Positions 47,553 to 59,303 of a DNA stretch of 64,000 nucleotides are shown here, one piece after another. A model generated the notes under the pieces. It did not search any database and was not told where the DNA came from. It worked only from the letters and a program-made list of their open reading frames with translations. Position numbers and translations under genes: made by a program. Positions within the stretch are counted from its first letter, which is position 1; each line of letters opens with the position of its first letter. Origin of the DNA: Batkoa obscura (taxonomy: Eukaryota; Entomophthoromycota; Entomophthoromycetes; Entomophthorales; Batkoaceae). The DNA is taken from contig JASVEC010000007.1 of the NCBI GenBank assembly GCA_030770535.1, positions 1,571,663-1,635,662 on the forward strand. Reading direction: 5' to 3'.

Positions 47553-48111
47553 GATTTTTATTTTTATTTTTATTTGTATTTAAAACTGGTTTTATTTAAT
47601 TAAAGAATTTATACATGTCACATATGGCAAAAACTTTGCGTTTTAAAATTAATAAAAAGATAATAAATTTTATAAGCAATAACTTTTACTTACCGTTATT
47701 ATAAAATATAAACAAAGTATATAAATAATAGATAAGGAAATATTAATTATGTTATTTCGTACTATTGTATTATTTTATTATCATAATATTTATTAACAAA
47801 TAGCTCTTATTTCTCTAACAGAATTATTTTTGTATATTTGAAATTTCCAGTTTAAAATCTATATCAAAATTTGCTGAAATTCAAAGCTTATCATTTTTAT
47901 CAAAAATGCTGACTCAATTTTTATTTTAAAATTATATTTATTAATTAAAGGTACGTCTATTTTTTTTAAGATTTTGAAAAGGTATAAATGATTGAATTTA
48001 TTTTGACTTTAATAAAAAATTGTAAGCTTTAATTTTGATGTTGTAATCTTAAAGAACTTAATACAAAAAAAAGTAAAAGTAAAATTAAAATAAAATCAAT
48101 GGAGAGTTAAT

Positions 48112-48217
48112 ATATGGGGATGTGTTTTTGTATTTAAGAGTTTTACTAACAATTTTTCCACTTAAATAATGCTTAAAAAATAGAAAAAGTGATGAACCCA
48201 AAAAACATTCCCACATA
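48112..48217 (-). mobile_element. MITE-1 copy
   Basis: It runs from ATATGGGGATGTG to ACATTCCCACATA in reverse orientation. Confidence 0.88.
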
Positions 48218-48760
48218 CTTAAAAAAACAAGCAATTAGCTTATAAGTTTGATATCAACTTATATTTAATATTAATATTAACATTAATAAAAATAAAACAT
48301 TAAAAATAAACTTTATTATTGTTACTTTTGATTAGTTAATAAAACTTTATTCTAAATTTTAATAACTATTTGAATTATTTACTATAACTTAATAAATGTA
48401 AAACAAACTGTATCATAAGTTATTAATATTATTATATTTTACTTCAGCTTCTAAAAAAATTTTAGTTATAGGATTACAAAGCTAAATGAGTTGATAAATT
48501 AGCTATTAATATATTGTTCTAAGTTATATATAACCTGAAAATTTTATATTATAGCATTATAGAAAATTAAGATGCATGATTAATAGAGTAAATAGTTCTA
48601 CTAATGGGATTTTAAAATATTATCAGCGTTAAGACTGTTATTAAAAAAATAATCATTTTATATAAAGGTTTTTGTAAATCACTATATAAGGATGTTTAAA
48701 TCACTTTTATTCTTATATTTAGTTTCCGAAAAGTTTGTTTAAAATCCTATAAAAATAGAT

Positions 48761-48868
48761 ACATGGTGGTATTTTTTGTGGCTTCATTGTTTTTTGCATC
48801 TTTTAGGCGTTATTTGAGTGAAAAATTGTTAGTAAAATCCTTAAACACAAAAATGCATCCTCACATAT
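48761..48868 (+). mobile_element. MITE-1 copy inside Y'
   Basis: It runs from ACATGGTGGTATTTT to GCATCCTCACATA and interrupts the left subterminal region of Y'. Confidence 0.85.
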
Positions 48869-49411
48869 TTTTACAAAACTTCATTGAAAGACATTTATCA
48901 TTAACTAATTTATAGCTAATATTACAGATTTACTATTAAACAAATAAATTATTTTAATATTATACTTATATTATTAAGTTAGTAAATAGTTGGATAGGAG
49001 GGAATGATTAGTCTCAAAATTATAATTAACTATTTTTATAAAATATAAGTAATGTAATAATAACTTTTGCCCATTATTAGAATTGCCTACCTTCTAAGTA
49101 TTTATTAACTTAACTATTAATAATTCAAGCAATATTAATATTTAACAATTGATTTTTATTATTTGATAAACTATTTACTTGCTTAATAAATGTTAAAGCT
49201 TTTGAATTTTCTGCTATTTTTATAAAATAAGCTGGGATTTATTTTATTTATTTATTTTCTATAAACTTTATCATTTTAATTACAATTATGCCACTTTTTT
49301 TTAATTTATCAGATACTGGATAATAACATAATTTACTGTTATATTTAACAAAGTATAAATAATTTTTAATATTTTGTATTTTCTATATTTGTTTTATGCT
49401 TTTTGAAAACT

Positions 49412-49520
49412 ATATATGAGGATGTATTTTGTGTTTTTGAATTTTATTAATAATTTTTCTGCTCAAGTAGCGCTTAAAAGATGGAAAAAAGTGATGAAGC
49501 TAAAAAAGCACCCCCATATA
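49412..49520 (-). mobile_element. MITE-1 copy inside the decayed transposase of Y'
   Basis: It runs from ATATGAGGATGTA to GCACCCCCATATA. The sequence on either side joins to match Y at about 51055-51085, which shows the insertion site; the duplicated target looks like TA or TATA. Confidence 0.9.
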
Positions 49521-49561
49521 TTTTACTATTATTAGCAGTTGAGTTATTAATTCTATTATGT

Positions 49562-50055
49562 TATGTGAAATCTGGTACTTAATGATTGCAGCCAATAGCA
49601 GCTATTGCCTAGTTGACTATATTATAAGTTGAAAGATCTTAGTTTATGTAACTAAGATAGACTTGGATTAAGAATAGCACGTAATAAGTTATAGACTATG
49701 TAAGATAAATAGAATAGATAATACCAATGTAAAATCTACGTAAAGTACTATTGAGAAAAATTAGGGGCTTTATTAAATGTACAAGATATCAAGAAATAAT
49801 TGAGTTAAAAAGCCTGGAGCTACTATGTTCTAAGATCTGTTTTATACTCTGATAAGTACAAATATCAAAATGAGAAGATAACGTTCTTTGGGATGCAGCT
49901 AGAAATTCTCATAACAAATTAAAATAAGAGAATAGGGTTGATTGTCTCTGAACTTGAGAACACAACAACTTAAGTGATTATTATGTTATAATCAGTCATG
50001 GAGCTGACGAGGCGATATTTCACACTTATTTAAAAATAATCAAAAATATGAAAAT
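49562..50055. repeat. Left inverted repeat of element X
   Basis: It starts TATGTGAAATCTGG and ends CAAAAATATGAAAAT. It is the reverse complement of 53516-54009. Confidence 0.95.
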
Positions 50056-50160
50056 GGGGATGTTTTTTTTTAGCTTCATTACTTTTTACATCTTTTAAAC
50101 ACTATTTGAGTGGAAAAATTGTTAGTAAAATTCTTAAGCATAAAAAAACATCACCAAATA
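50052..50160 (+). mobile_element. MITE-1 copy inside X
   Basis: It runs from AAATGGGGATGT to ACATCACCAAATA, immediately inside the left inverted repeat of X. Confidence 0.85.
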
Positions 50161-50299
50161 CTAGTATTGTAACCTATTATTAAAAATATATAAAAAACTA
50201 AAGATAACCAAATTAAAACTGCTATATAATATTTACTTAATAATTCATCTATTTCATCAAAATTTAATGAAACAATAATAGGGAATACCCATTAGACAA

Positions 50300-52774
50300 T
50301 ATATGGGGTTGTCTGAATTAGTTTCATTATTTTATCCAATTTTAAAAAAATTTGTATTTTAAAAACTTCGCTTAAAATTCTATAAAATCACATCTTTTAT
50401 TAAAACAAAAGTACCCAAACACAGTTCTAAACCATTATATTATAGCTCATACTGTAAGTTAGTTGAATTTCTACTAGATCTTAAATACATGTTCTTATAA
50501 AGCTTAATTGAGAAATATTTATTATCAACTGCTTTATAACCAACATCGTAGATTTATTATCAAATAAATAAACTACTTTAATGTTATAATTACATTATTA
50601 ATATGTTGCCAAGTTAATAAATAGCTGCATGGGAGGGAGTGGTCAGCCCCAAAACTATAATTGACCATCCCTATATAGTACAAGTAATAATAGTTTTTAC
50701 ATATTATTACAGTTACTTGTTCTTTGACTATTTATTAACTTAGCTATTAATAACTTAAGTAATCCTAACATTTAACAATCTATTTCTATCATTCAACAAA
50801 CTACTTACTTGCTTAGTAAATATCGAAATTTTTAAATTCTCTGTTATCTTCGTAAGGTAAGCTGGGATCGATCTTTTAATTTTTCTGTTTTCTATAGACT
50901 CTATAACTTTAATTGGGACTATATCGCTTTTTTTTGATGTATCAGATACTGGATAACAATGTAGTTTATTGTTATGTTTAATAAAATGTAAATACTTCTT
51001 AATGCCCTGCATCTCTATTATTCTTTTTGTATTTTTGTTTCTTTTATACTTTTTAAAAATTATATCTGTTTTCCCATTATTAACAGTTGAGTTATTAATT
51101 TTATTATGCTCACAAATAAAAGCCTCAAATCTTGAAATTAATTGATCGATATCTTCTATTTTACCTAACGCTTCAAAACTACTTTTCCATTTTGAAAGGT
51201 TTCCAAAATGCCCATCAACTATACTTTTTCCATGATGCTCAGCAAAAAAATTAAGATTAACATTCAAACTACTATTTATTTTATGAATTTCTTCAAACAT
51301 ATAGTGTAGAAACTCTTGGGATCTAAAATGATTTCCTGTATCTGCCCATATATTAATTTTTGTAAACTTTTTAAATAGAAGCTCTGTAGAGATTAAATCG
51401 ATTAAACAATCTCCTGCATATGCTGAATCATGATTCAATATTTCAGATAAATAATCAAAGTAAACTTTGCCTATTGTTTTATCATCTTTTAAATATAATA
51501 CACCAAAGCCTAATACTGATATAGCTTGTTTATTATAATGATCTAGATTTATTGAATCTGGTCTTGTCCCTATTTCCATATTTTGTTTAAAATCTAAAAC
51601 TATTATACAACTTTTGTTATTTAATTTTTTGATAGTTTCATTAAATGTGTTTTTTTGAGTATCAACACAGAATTTATGTAATTTGTATAATTTTTCTTCT
51701 TCGTTGAAAATTTCTTCTATCTCTGCTTTGTTTTTTGCTGTATTTATTTTATTTTCAAATAACTTTTTTCTAACTGTATACTGGGTACATATATTACATA
51801 GATCCGTTTTTCTTGCTGGATTTTTGAAATTACTTGGTATATATTTAAAGAACGTTGACCTGGCTACTGCTTTATCTCTTAGATCATTCAAATATTTACT
51901 ATATATCATTCTTCTACTTTTATTTAATATATATATATTATCTGATGAATATTTACTATCGTTATTTTTTTTATTAAATCTTGATGAAATAGTTGAATCA
52001 TTTAGTAAATATTGTATGATAGTTTCAATTTGGTCATCTTTAATTTTTTTTGTATTTTTAATAATAGGTTTTAATGTTGATATTTTATTATTATTACTTG
52101 TTTTTGAATAATCATATTGATTTCTATTTATATTAAACCCAAAACTCTTACATTCATCAAAAGAATATACTGAAGCTATAGTTGATAATAACGCTACTTG
52201 CTGATTTTTGTTTCCTGTTTCTCTTAAAGCACTAATTTTATACATTACTTGATTAAGTTTATTATTATCGATAGTAAACTTTGATAATATATCTTTTCTT
52301 TGTTTTGTTTTATTATAAAATTCCATAAACCTTGGGTTGTTGTAAGTAGCTCTTAAGATTGATGTAAATGAATTACAATGTTTATATTGTGTACTCCTCC
52401 CTATTGTATTGAAGTTTTCAAAAATTCCATTTCGAAGTTTAGTTATGAAAGTTTGCATTTTATTTTTATTTCAACAAAAAATAAAGTCAAATAAAGTCAA
52501 ATAACTGTGTTTATATAATTATGTATTTATATAATTATATAATCATATAGTTATATATTATATATCTGTTAAATATCTAACAGAACTAACATAAAATATA
52601 TAGTTAGGAAAATTAGCTATTTAAGAAAAGGAAACAATTAAAATAAGTTTTAAATAGAGACATTTAATTTTAGGCTTTTTAGATTTAACCGTTATATTGA
52701 ACACAAACTTGGAATTTTAAATTTGGATTAATTTCTAAGTAGATTCTGAAACCAATTAGGACAGCCCCATATAT
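50300..52774 (-). mobile_element. DNA transposon Y (2.5 kb, intact ORF)
   Basis: Inverted termini: left TATATGGGGTTGTCTGAATT AGTTTCA, right (reverse complement) TATATGGGGCTGTCCTAATT GGTTTCA. The single 567-aa transposase ORF is intact. The outer ~45 bp of the left end resemble the left end of MITE-1 (ATATGGGG, TTCAT, TTTTTCCAT/TTTATCCAA in the same order). The flanks suggest a TA-type target. Decayed copy Y' surrounds it at a distance. The family is not recognised. Confidence 0.85.
50755..52458 (-). CDS. Transposase of transposon Y (unassigned family)
   Basis: A complete 567-aa intronless ORF. Residues about 215-275 hold a possible zinc-binding part (DLCNICTQY, later HKFCVDTQ). An RNase-H-like core can be proposed from three acidic blocks: CIIVLDFKQNMEIG (about residues 284-297), KINIWADTGNHFRSQEFLHY (about 367-386) and FFAEHHGKSIVDGHFGNLSKW (about 403-423). 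The HGK-x3-DG-x-FG block recalls several cut-and-paste transposase families, but I cannot name one. The C terminus is basic. The ORF has no stops while the surrounding copy is badly decayed, so Y inserted recently or is maintained. Confidence 0.75.
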   Translation of the reverse strand: MQTFITKLRNGIFENFNTIGRSTQYKHCNSFTSILRATYNNPRFMEFYNKTKQRKDILSKFTIDNNKLNQVMYKISALRETGNKNQQVALLSTIASVYSFDECKSFGFNINRNQYDYSKTSNNNKISTLKPIIKNTKKIKDDQIETIIQYLLNDSTISSRFNKKNNDSKYSSDNIYILNKSRRMIYSKYLNDLRDKAVARSTFFKYIPSNFKNPARKTDLCNICTQYTVRKKLFENKINTAKNKAEIEEIFNEEEKLYKLHKFCVDTQKNTFNETIKKLNNKSCIIVLDFKQNMEIGTRPDSINLDHYNKQAISVLGFGVLYLKDDKTIGKVYFDYLSEILNHDSAYAGDCLIDLISTELLFKKFTKINIWADTGNHFRSQEFLHYMFEEIHKINSSLNVNLNFFAEHHGKSIVDGHFGNLSKWKSSFEALGKIEDIDQLISRFEAFICEHNKINNSTVNNGKTDIIFKKYKRNKNTKRIIEMQGIKKYLHFIKHNNKLHCYPVSDTSKKSDIVPIKVIESIENRKIKRSIPAYLTKITENLKISIFTKQVSSLLNDRNRLLNVRIT

Positions 52775-52891
52775 TAAATATTTTAATAATTTAAAAAACA
52801 AAACAGTAACCAGCTTAATATTTTTTAAATACGTATCAAATAATTTAAAAATATAGCAAGAAAAACAGATTTATGTAATATAGGTGCCTAG

Positions 52892-52997
52892 TATATGGAG
52901 ATGTTTTTTTTGACTTTATTATTTTTCCATCTTTAAGCGCCATTTGGGTGAAAAATTGTTAGTAAGATTCTTAAATACAAAAATACATCCCCATATA
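52892..52997 (+). mobile_element. MITE-1 copy inside X
   Basis: It runs from TATATGGAGATGT to ACATCCCCATATA. Confidence 0.9.
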
Positions 52998-53082
52998 GTT
53001 AAAAGTAAAATATTTGAGAATGAACGCAGTAATAAAAAATTAGATAATAAAAGCTAAGTAGTAATTTTAAACCTCAAATAAA

Positions 53083-53189
53083 ATATGGGGGTGTTTTTTT
53101 TGACTTCATTATTTTTTCCATTTTTTAAGCGCTATTTAAATGGAAAATTTGTTAGTAAAATTCTTAAACATAAAAATACATCCCCATAT
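53083..53189 (+). mobile_element. MITE-1 copy inside X (first of a tandem)
   Basis: It runs from ATATGGGGGTGT to ACATCCCCATAT and is followed without a gap by a second copy in the same orientation. Confidence 0.92.
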
Positions 53190-53290
53190 GGGGATGTTTT
53201 TTTGGCTTCATTACTTTTTCTATCTTTTAAGCACTCTTTGAGTGGAAAAATCATTAGCAAAATTCTTAAACACAAAAATACATCCTTATA
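53186..53290 (+). mobile_element. MITE-1 copy inside X (second of a tandem)
   Basis: It runs from ATATGGGGATGT to ACATCCTTATA and shares its ATAT with the previous copy, as expected if one inserted into the terminal TATA of the other. Confidence 0.92.
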
Positions 53291-53515
53291 TAAAAATTAT
53301 TATATAGGGAAATATATTAAACTGTTTTAAAATTTAAAAGTTTTTACATTGTATATTCAAAAAATTAATAAAACAAATTTCGATTTTAATTTTTTTATTA
53401 AACATTATGAAAAAACCATAGCTGATAAATATTTTGAAAATCTTTTATAATAATAAAGATAGTTTTAAAGCACTAAATAAAATAAAAAAAGATTAGTTAA
53501 TTAACTTTAATTAAG

Positions 53516-54009
53516 ATTTTCATATTTTTGATTATTTTTAAATAAGTGTGAAATATCGCCTCGTCAGCTCCATGACTGATTATAACATAATAATCACTTA
53601 AGTTGTTGTGTTCTCAAGTTCAGAGACAATCAACCCTATTCTCTTATTTTAATTTGTTATGAGAATTTCTAGCTGCATCCCAAAGAACGTTATCTTCTCA
53701 TTTTGATATTTGTACTTATCAGAGTATAAAACAGATCTTAGAACATAGTAGCTCCAGGCTTTTTAACTCAATTATTTCTTGATATCTTGTACATTTAATA
53801 AAGCCCCTAATTTTTCTCAATAGTACTTTACGTAGATTTTACATTGGTATTATCTATTCTATTTATCTTACATAGTCTATAACTTATTACGTGCTATTCT
53901 TAATCCAAGTCTATCTTAGTTACATAAACTAAGATCTTTCAACTTATAATATAGTCAACTAGGCAATAGCTGCTATTGGCTGCAATCATTAAGTACCAGA
54001 TTTCATATA
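53516..54009. repeat. Right inverted repeat of element X
   Basis: The reverse complement of 49562-50055, ending CCAGATTTCATATA. Confidence 0.95.
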
Positions 54010-54011
54010 GT

Positions 54012-54089
54012 TATATGAGGATGTTTTTAAGCGCTGTTTGAGTGGAAAGATTGTTGATAAAATTCTTAAACAAATAATACATCTCCATA
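54012..54089 (+). mobile_element. MITE-1 copy with an internal deletion
   Basis: It keeps both ends (ATATGAGGATGT and ACATCTCCATA) but lacks about 30 bp of the left core, going straight to AAGCGCTGTTTGAG. It lies right at the junction of X and Y'. Confidence 0.8.
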
Positions 54090-54541
54090 GTGATTTCTAC
54101 TTACATTAAATCCAAAAACTTTATATTTACTAAGAGGACACAATGAAACTATAATTGATAATAATACTATTTGTTAATTTCTATTTCCTGTTTCCTTCAA
54201 AACACTAATTTTATACATTGCTTAATTAAATTTATTATTAATAATAATGAACTTCAATGAATTTTTTTATTTTATCATAAAATTGTTTTAAAATTTAGTT
54301 ATAAAAGCTTAAATTTTATTTTTATTTTGACAAAAAGTAAAGTCAAACAACTGTATACTTATATACTATATATCTATTAAATATTTAAAAAATACAAAAC
54401 AATTAAAATAAGTCTTAAGCTGTATTTTTCTCAATTTTAAGCTTTTTAAATTTGACTAATTATATATTAAGGATTTACAAACTTAAAAACTTAAAATTTA
54501 GCTTAAGTAAATTCTGAAACTAATTTGAATATCCCTTATAT

Positions 54542-55454
54542 TACAAGTCAAGGAATCTCTTATAGTAAATATCTAGAAAGTTATACTATATTTGTAAAAG
54601 GAATCAGTAAATTAAAGAACAATAGCAAGTATTTTGTTAAGACGTTATCAACTTAATTTATAAATATGTTTATATGAATTTATTATAAAAATTCACTATT
54701 TTTGCTAAGTTAATTTGATAATAAATAAATCTTCAACAGAGCTTTGAGGAACAGAAGAGTGGTTAGCGGTAGTAAAATTCTAGCTTTGGATAGTAATTTA
54801 AGTAATATTTCGGTATTTGATGTGGTTTTATTATTGAAATTTCTATTTTAAAATTGATAATTCAGTTATTATCATTCTATTATGAATATTTTATTATAAA
54901 AACTTCATTTTTCTACTTATCTATTAAGAAATATGGCAACTAACTTGTAATGTTACTAACAATTAGTCATCTAGTGAATAGATAAGATAAGTTCTTATCT
55001 TTGAGACAAAACACTTCATATATTTAAGTTTATCTATTTGTAAAATAAACCAAGTACTTCTAGGCTATGTAGTCTGGAACGTATTATTTAAAAAAATTTA
55101 TGTTTGAAAAAGTCAACTACTAAATATAGGAAATAAATAAATCAAAATTAACTTGAAATTGTTCATTCAAAGACAAGATTACAAAATTTGTATTTTGTGT
55201 ATTCAGGGATATTATTGGATCATTAGTTTAGGCTTCCCTGAAATTATTTTGATGGATTCTTCTTTAACAACCAATTGTTTCTTAGATTACTATCAATCTT
55301 AAAACATTACTAATCAAGAGTCAACTTTTATTTAGCGTGGGAATTAGTTAGAATAAAAATTTCATAAAAAATGTCGAAGAAAAATTAAGGACAAAATCAC
55401 CAAATATAAAAGAAAAATGTCAGTATTTAGTAACTTCTCTGTTTAAACTTTAAA
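54542..55454. other. Intergenic region upstream of threonine dehydrogenase
   Basis: AT-rich, no repeat or gene recognised. Confidence 0.5.
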
Positions 55455-56837
<1,383 letters not shown>

Positions 56838-57144
56838 TTTTTTCGTTAGAAAGTATAATTTCTTTTAATGTGGCATTGTTAAGTCGGTATATAAATAAAT
56901 TATGATTAGATTGTTTTAATAAATTAAAACTTAAATTTTATTGAATAAAAGTTTATAAATTAAATTTGTTTTATTAGATTTGAATATCTGTTTGATGTAT
57001 TTTTTTAAATTTTGTAATTTTAAGATATTAAAATATTTATTAAAACTGGTATTCTACTGCTATTAAATTATTAAACTATTGAATAATAGAGCAACTTTTA
57101 GAGCTCGAAAAAATAAACATCAAAAATCACTTTTTAATTTTGTG

Positions 57145-58995
57145 ATGTCCAGAAAGAAAGAGCCAGAAATTGAAGTACTTCCACCAAGCAATAAAGGAAT
57201 GAAAATTTTAAACAAAGATGCTTTTAAAAAGGTAATAAAAGTATTAGCCGTTAAAATTCCACCAAGAACTATTAATATATTTTTAAAAGAAGCTGCCAAG
57301 TAAGCTGATTTGGTTTTATTTTTACTTTTTTTTCTAACAGTTTAAGAGATCTATTTAACCAACCAAGATTTCGAAATGTGCTTGATTTGCCTCAAGATAA
57401 ACCCAATAAACTTATCTTATTTAAAATTGGGACTGGTTTAAATGGTAAATAGTCCATTTGGTTTTTTAAAATTTATTTAGATAAATTAGATTTGGAATGT
57501 CTTAGCGAAAAAACACGAAGTTTAATTAAAGAGCATGGGATCGAATCGTGTGAAAAAGAAGTCGAATTTACATATGAGCATTGGAGTGCAGGTAACCTTT
57601 CATAACATTTATAAGCCCTTAGTTTAATTTAGAAATAGATAGTGTACTTCGTTCAATTTTACCGGATGATTTACAAGTTCCTAGCTCATTTTCAACTATT
57701 GGACATATAGGTAATTTATGTTAAATTATGTATTAGCTAGAAAGTATCATTGGGCATTTACTCATTGCTCCTTTTATAGCACATTTTAATTTGAGAGAAG
57801 AGTTTTATCCATATAAAAAGCTTTTAGGTCAAGTAATCCTCGAAGTAAATCTATTTTAATTATTTTATTGAATATTTGTTAAACACTTCTAAATAGAAAA
57901 ACCCAAATATTCGTACAGTAATTAATAAAACGGATATAATTGATGCCCAGTTCCGTAATTTTCAGTTAGAGCTTCTTGCTGGCGAACCGAATTACGAAGC
58001 CTTAGTGGTAAGGGTTTTTATTTGAGTTTAGGCGGAGCGTTTTCACATGCCCTATGTTAATATTAAGTTATTATTATTAATAGTTAAACTAACTATTTAT
58101 TCTTAGAAAGAATGTGATTGTAAATTCGAATTAGATTTTTCCAAAGTGTATTGGAATCCAAGATTACAAACAGAGCATGAGAGAATTATAAGTCAGTTTA
58201 AAGAAGGAGATATTATTTGTAAGTTTTTAAATTAATTAAGATATAATAATATTAATCTCAATTAAAGGTGATGTAATGGCAGGAATTGGACCCTTTGCGA
58301 TACCTGCTTGCAAAAAAGGGCAGATAGTTTATTGTAACGATCTTAACCCTGTATCCTACGAATACCTTATAAAAAATATCAAACATAATAAGTTAAAAAT
58401 AGACGAGAATATATTCCCATTCAACTTAGATGGTCGCGATTTTATTAAAAAAGCATTTCAGTTACTTTATCAAAAACATGAAAGTAAATCAAGTGGTGAG
58501 GAAAAGATTAAAATATTCGATCATGCAGTAATGAATTTACCAGCAACCGCAATAGAGTTTATAGGTATTATTTTTTAAAACTAAGCCTGATTTTAATTAA
58601 TTTTTAAAGATGGGTTTAGGGGTATATTTACTACGGAGCAAGGAAAACGATTAGCTAATTTACCTATAGCACATGTACATTGCTTTTCTAAATCCCTTGA
58701 TGATCCACTTTCAGATCTTTTGAATAGAGCATCAAACGCCTTGGGGAGAATTATTTTAAAGGATGAAGTTTTACTTCATCATGTTAGAAAAGTTGCACCA
58801 AACAAAGATATGTATTGTTTGTCCATAAACTTAACTCTGGATGATCTCTGGTATAATCTTTAAAATTATCGATTACAATGATTTTAATATATTTTTAGTA
58901 CATCAAAAGCAGAACCTGTTAGTGAAGGCAAAATAGAGGGATCAAGTTTAGTAGATGAAGAGCATGAAAATCCTGTAAAAAAAGTTAAAGTTTAA
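57145..58995 (+). CDS. TRM5: tRNA (guanine37-N1)-methyltransferase
   Basis: A gene with about ten exons, from the ATG at 57145 to the TAA at 58993-58995. The open frame reaches further upstream, but that part has no ATG. The N-terminal region reads LPPSNKGMKILNKDAFKK. Later exons give SFSTIGHIAHFNLREEF and YPYKKLLGQVI, then NKTDIIDAQFRNFQLELLAGEPNY and DFSKVYWNPRLQTEHERII. The SAM site follows: CDVMAGIGPFAIPACKKG and YCNDLNPVSYEYL, then NLDGRDFI and MNLPATAIEFI. All are Trm5 signatures. The enzyme makes m1G37 next to the anticodon and prevents frameshifting. Introns are mostly about 40-50 bp. Confidence 0.9.
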
Positions 58996-59303
58996 AATTT
59001 ATTCAATAGAAGATATTAGATAAATTTGAGAAATAAAAGAGAGTTTTTATAGAATAATGAATATTGAACAGTGGTTCTTTTATTAATCACTTTGTGCTCA
59101 TATTGAAGCCATGATAAAATGGTCGAAACTTTTATGTGATCTTAGCTTATATAGTGCTTTTTATAAATCACTATTACCACTAAGGAACAAACATGTTTTC
59201 ATATTTTTGATAGTAATTAAAAAATAAGTCAAATATTAAACTAATATTTATTAAATGTCTATTATTAAGTGAATTAAAATTAATTTTTGTCTAATTATCA
59301 AAA
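58996..59303. other. Convergent intergenic region
   Basis: 308 bp of AT-rich DNA between two convergent genes; nothing recognised. Confidence 0.5.

Larger units (their letters stand above)
46269..48682. other. 2.4-kb gene-free region with three MITEs
   Basis: MITE-1 copies at 46702-46798, 47448-47552 and 48112-48217. The DNA between them is very AT-rich without a gene. Confidence 0.6.
49562..54009. mobile_element. Element X: long inverted terminal repeats enclosing transposon Y
   Basis: Two ~490-bp repeats lie in inverted orientation at 49562-50055 and 53516-54009, almost identical over their whole length. Within each is a 461-bp unit with TGTGAAAT and ATTTCACA at its ends, which is also how LTRs look. 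Without the nested Y and four MITEs, X would be about 1.5 kb and has no ORF of its own. It could be a non-autonomous foldback-type element or a remnant with inverted LTR-like ends; I cannot decide. It sits inside Y'. Confidence 0.75.
48683..54541 (-). mobile_element. Old, decayed copy of the Y transposon (Y'), split by later insertions
   Basis: The left part (48683-49561) aligns with the left end and transposase 3' region of Y (50300-51113). The right part (about 54090-54541) aligns with the 5' end of the Y transposase and right terminus (52125-52774). Its ends TATATAAGGATGTTTAAAT and the inverted TATAAGGGATATTCAAATTA match the Y termini. About 1 kb of the middle is missing. Its differences from Y are mostly C to T and G to A. 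Two MITE-1 copies lie in its left part, and element X sits between its two halves. Confidence 0.75.

Noticed and set aside
53085-53330. 81-codon frame over tandem MITEs
   Set aside because: It is made almost wholly of two MITE-1 copies; the phase match is chance. The same holds for a 68-codon frame at 43698-43904.
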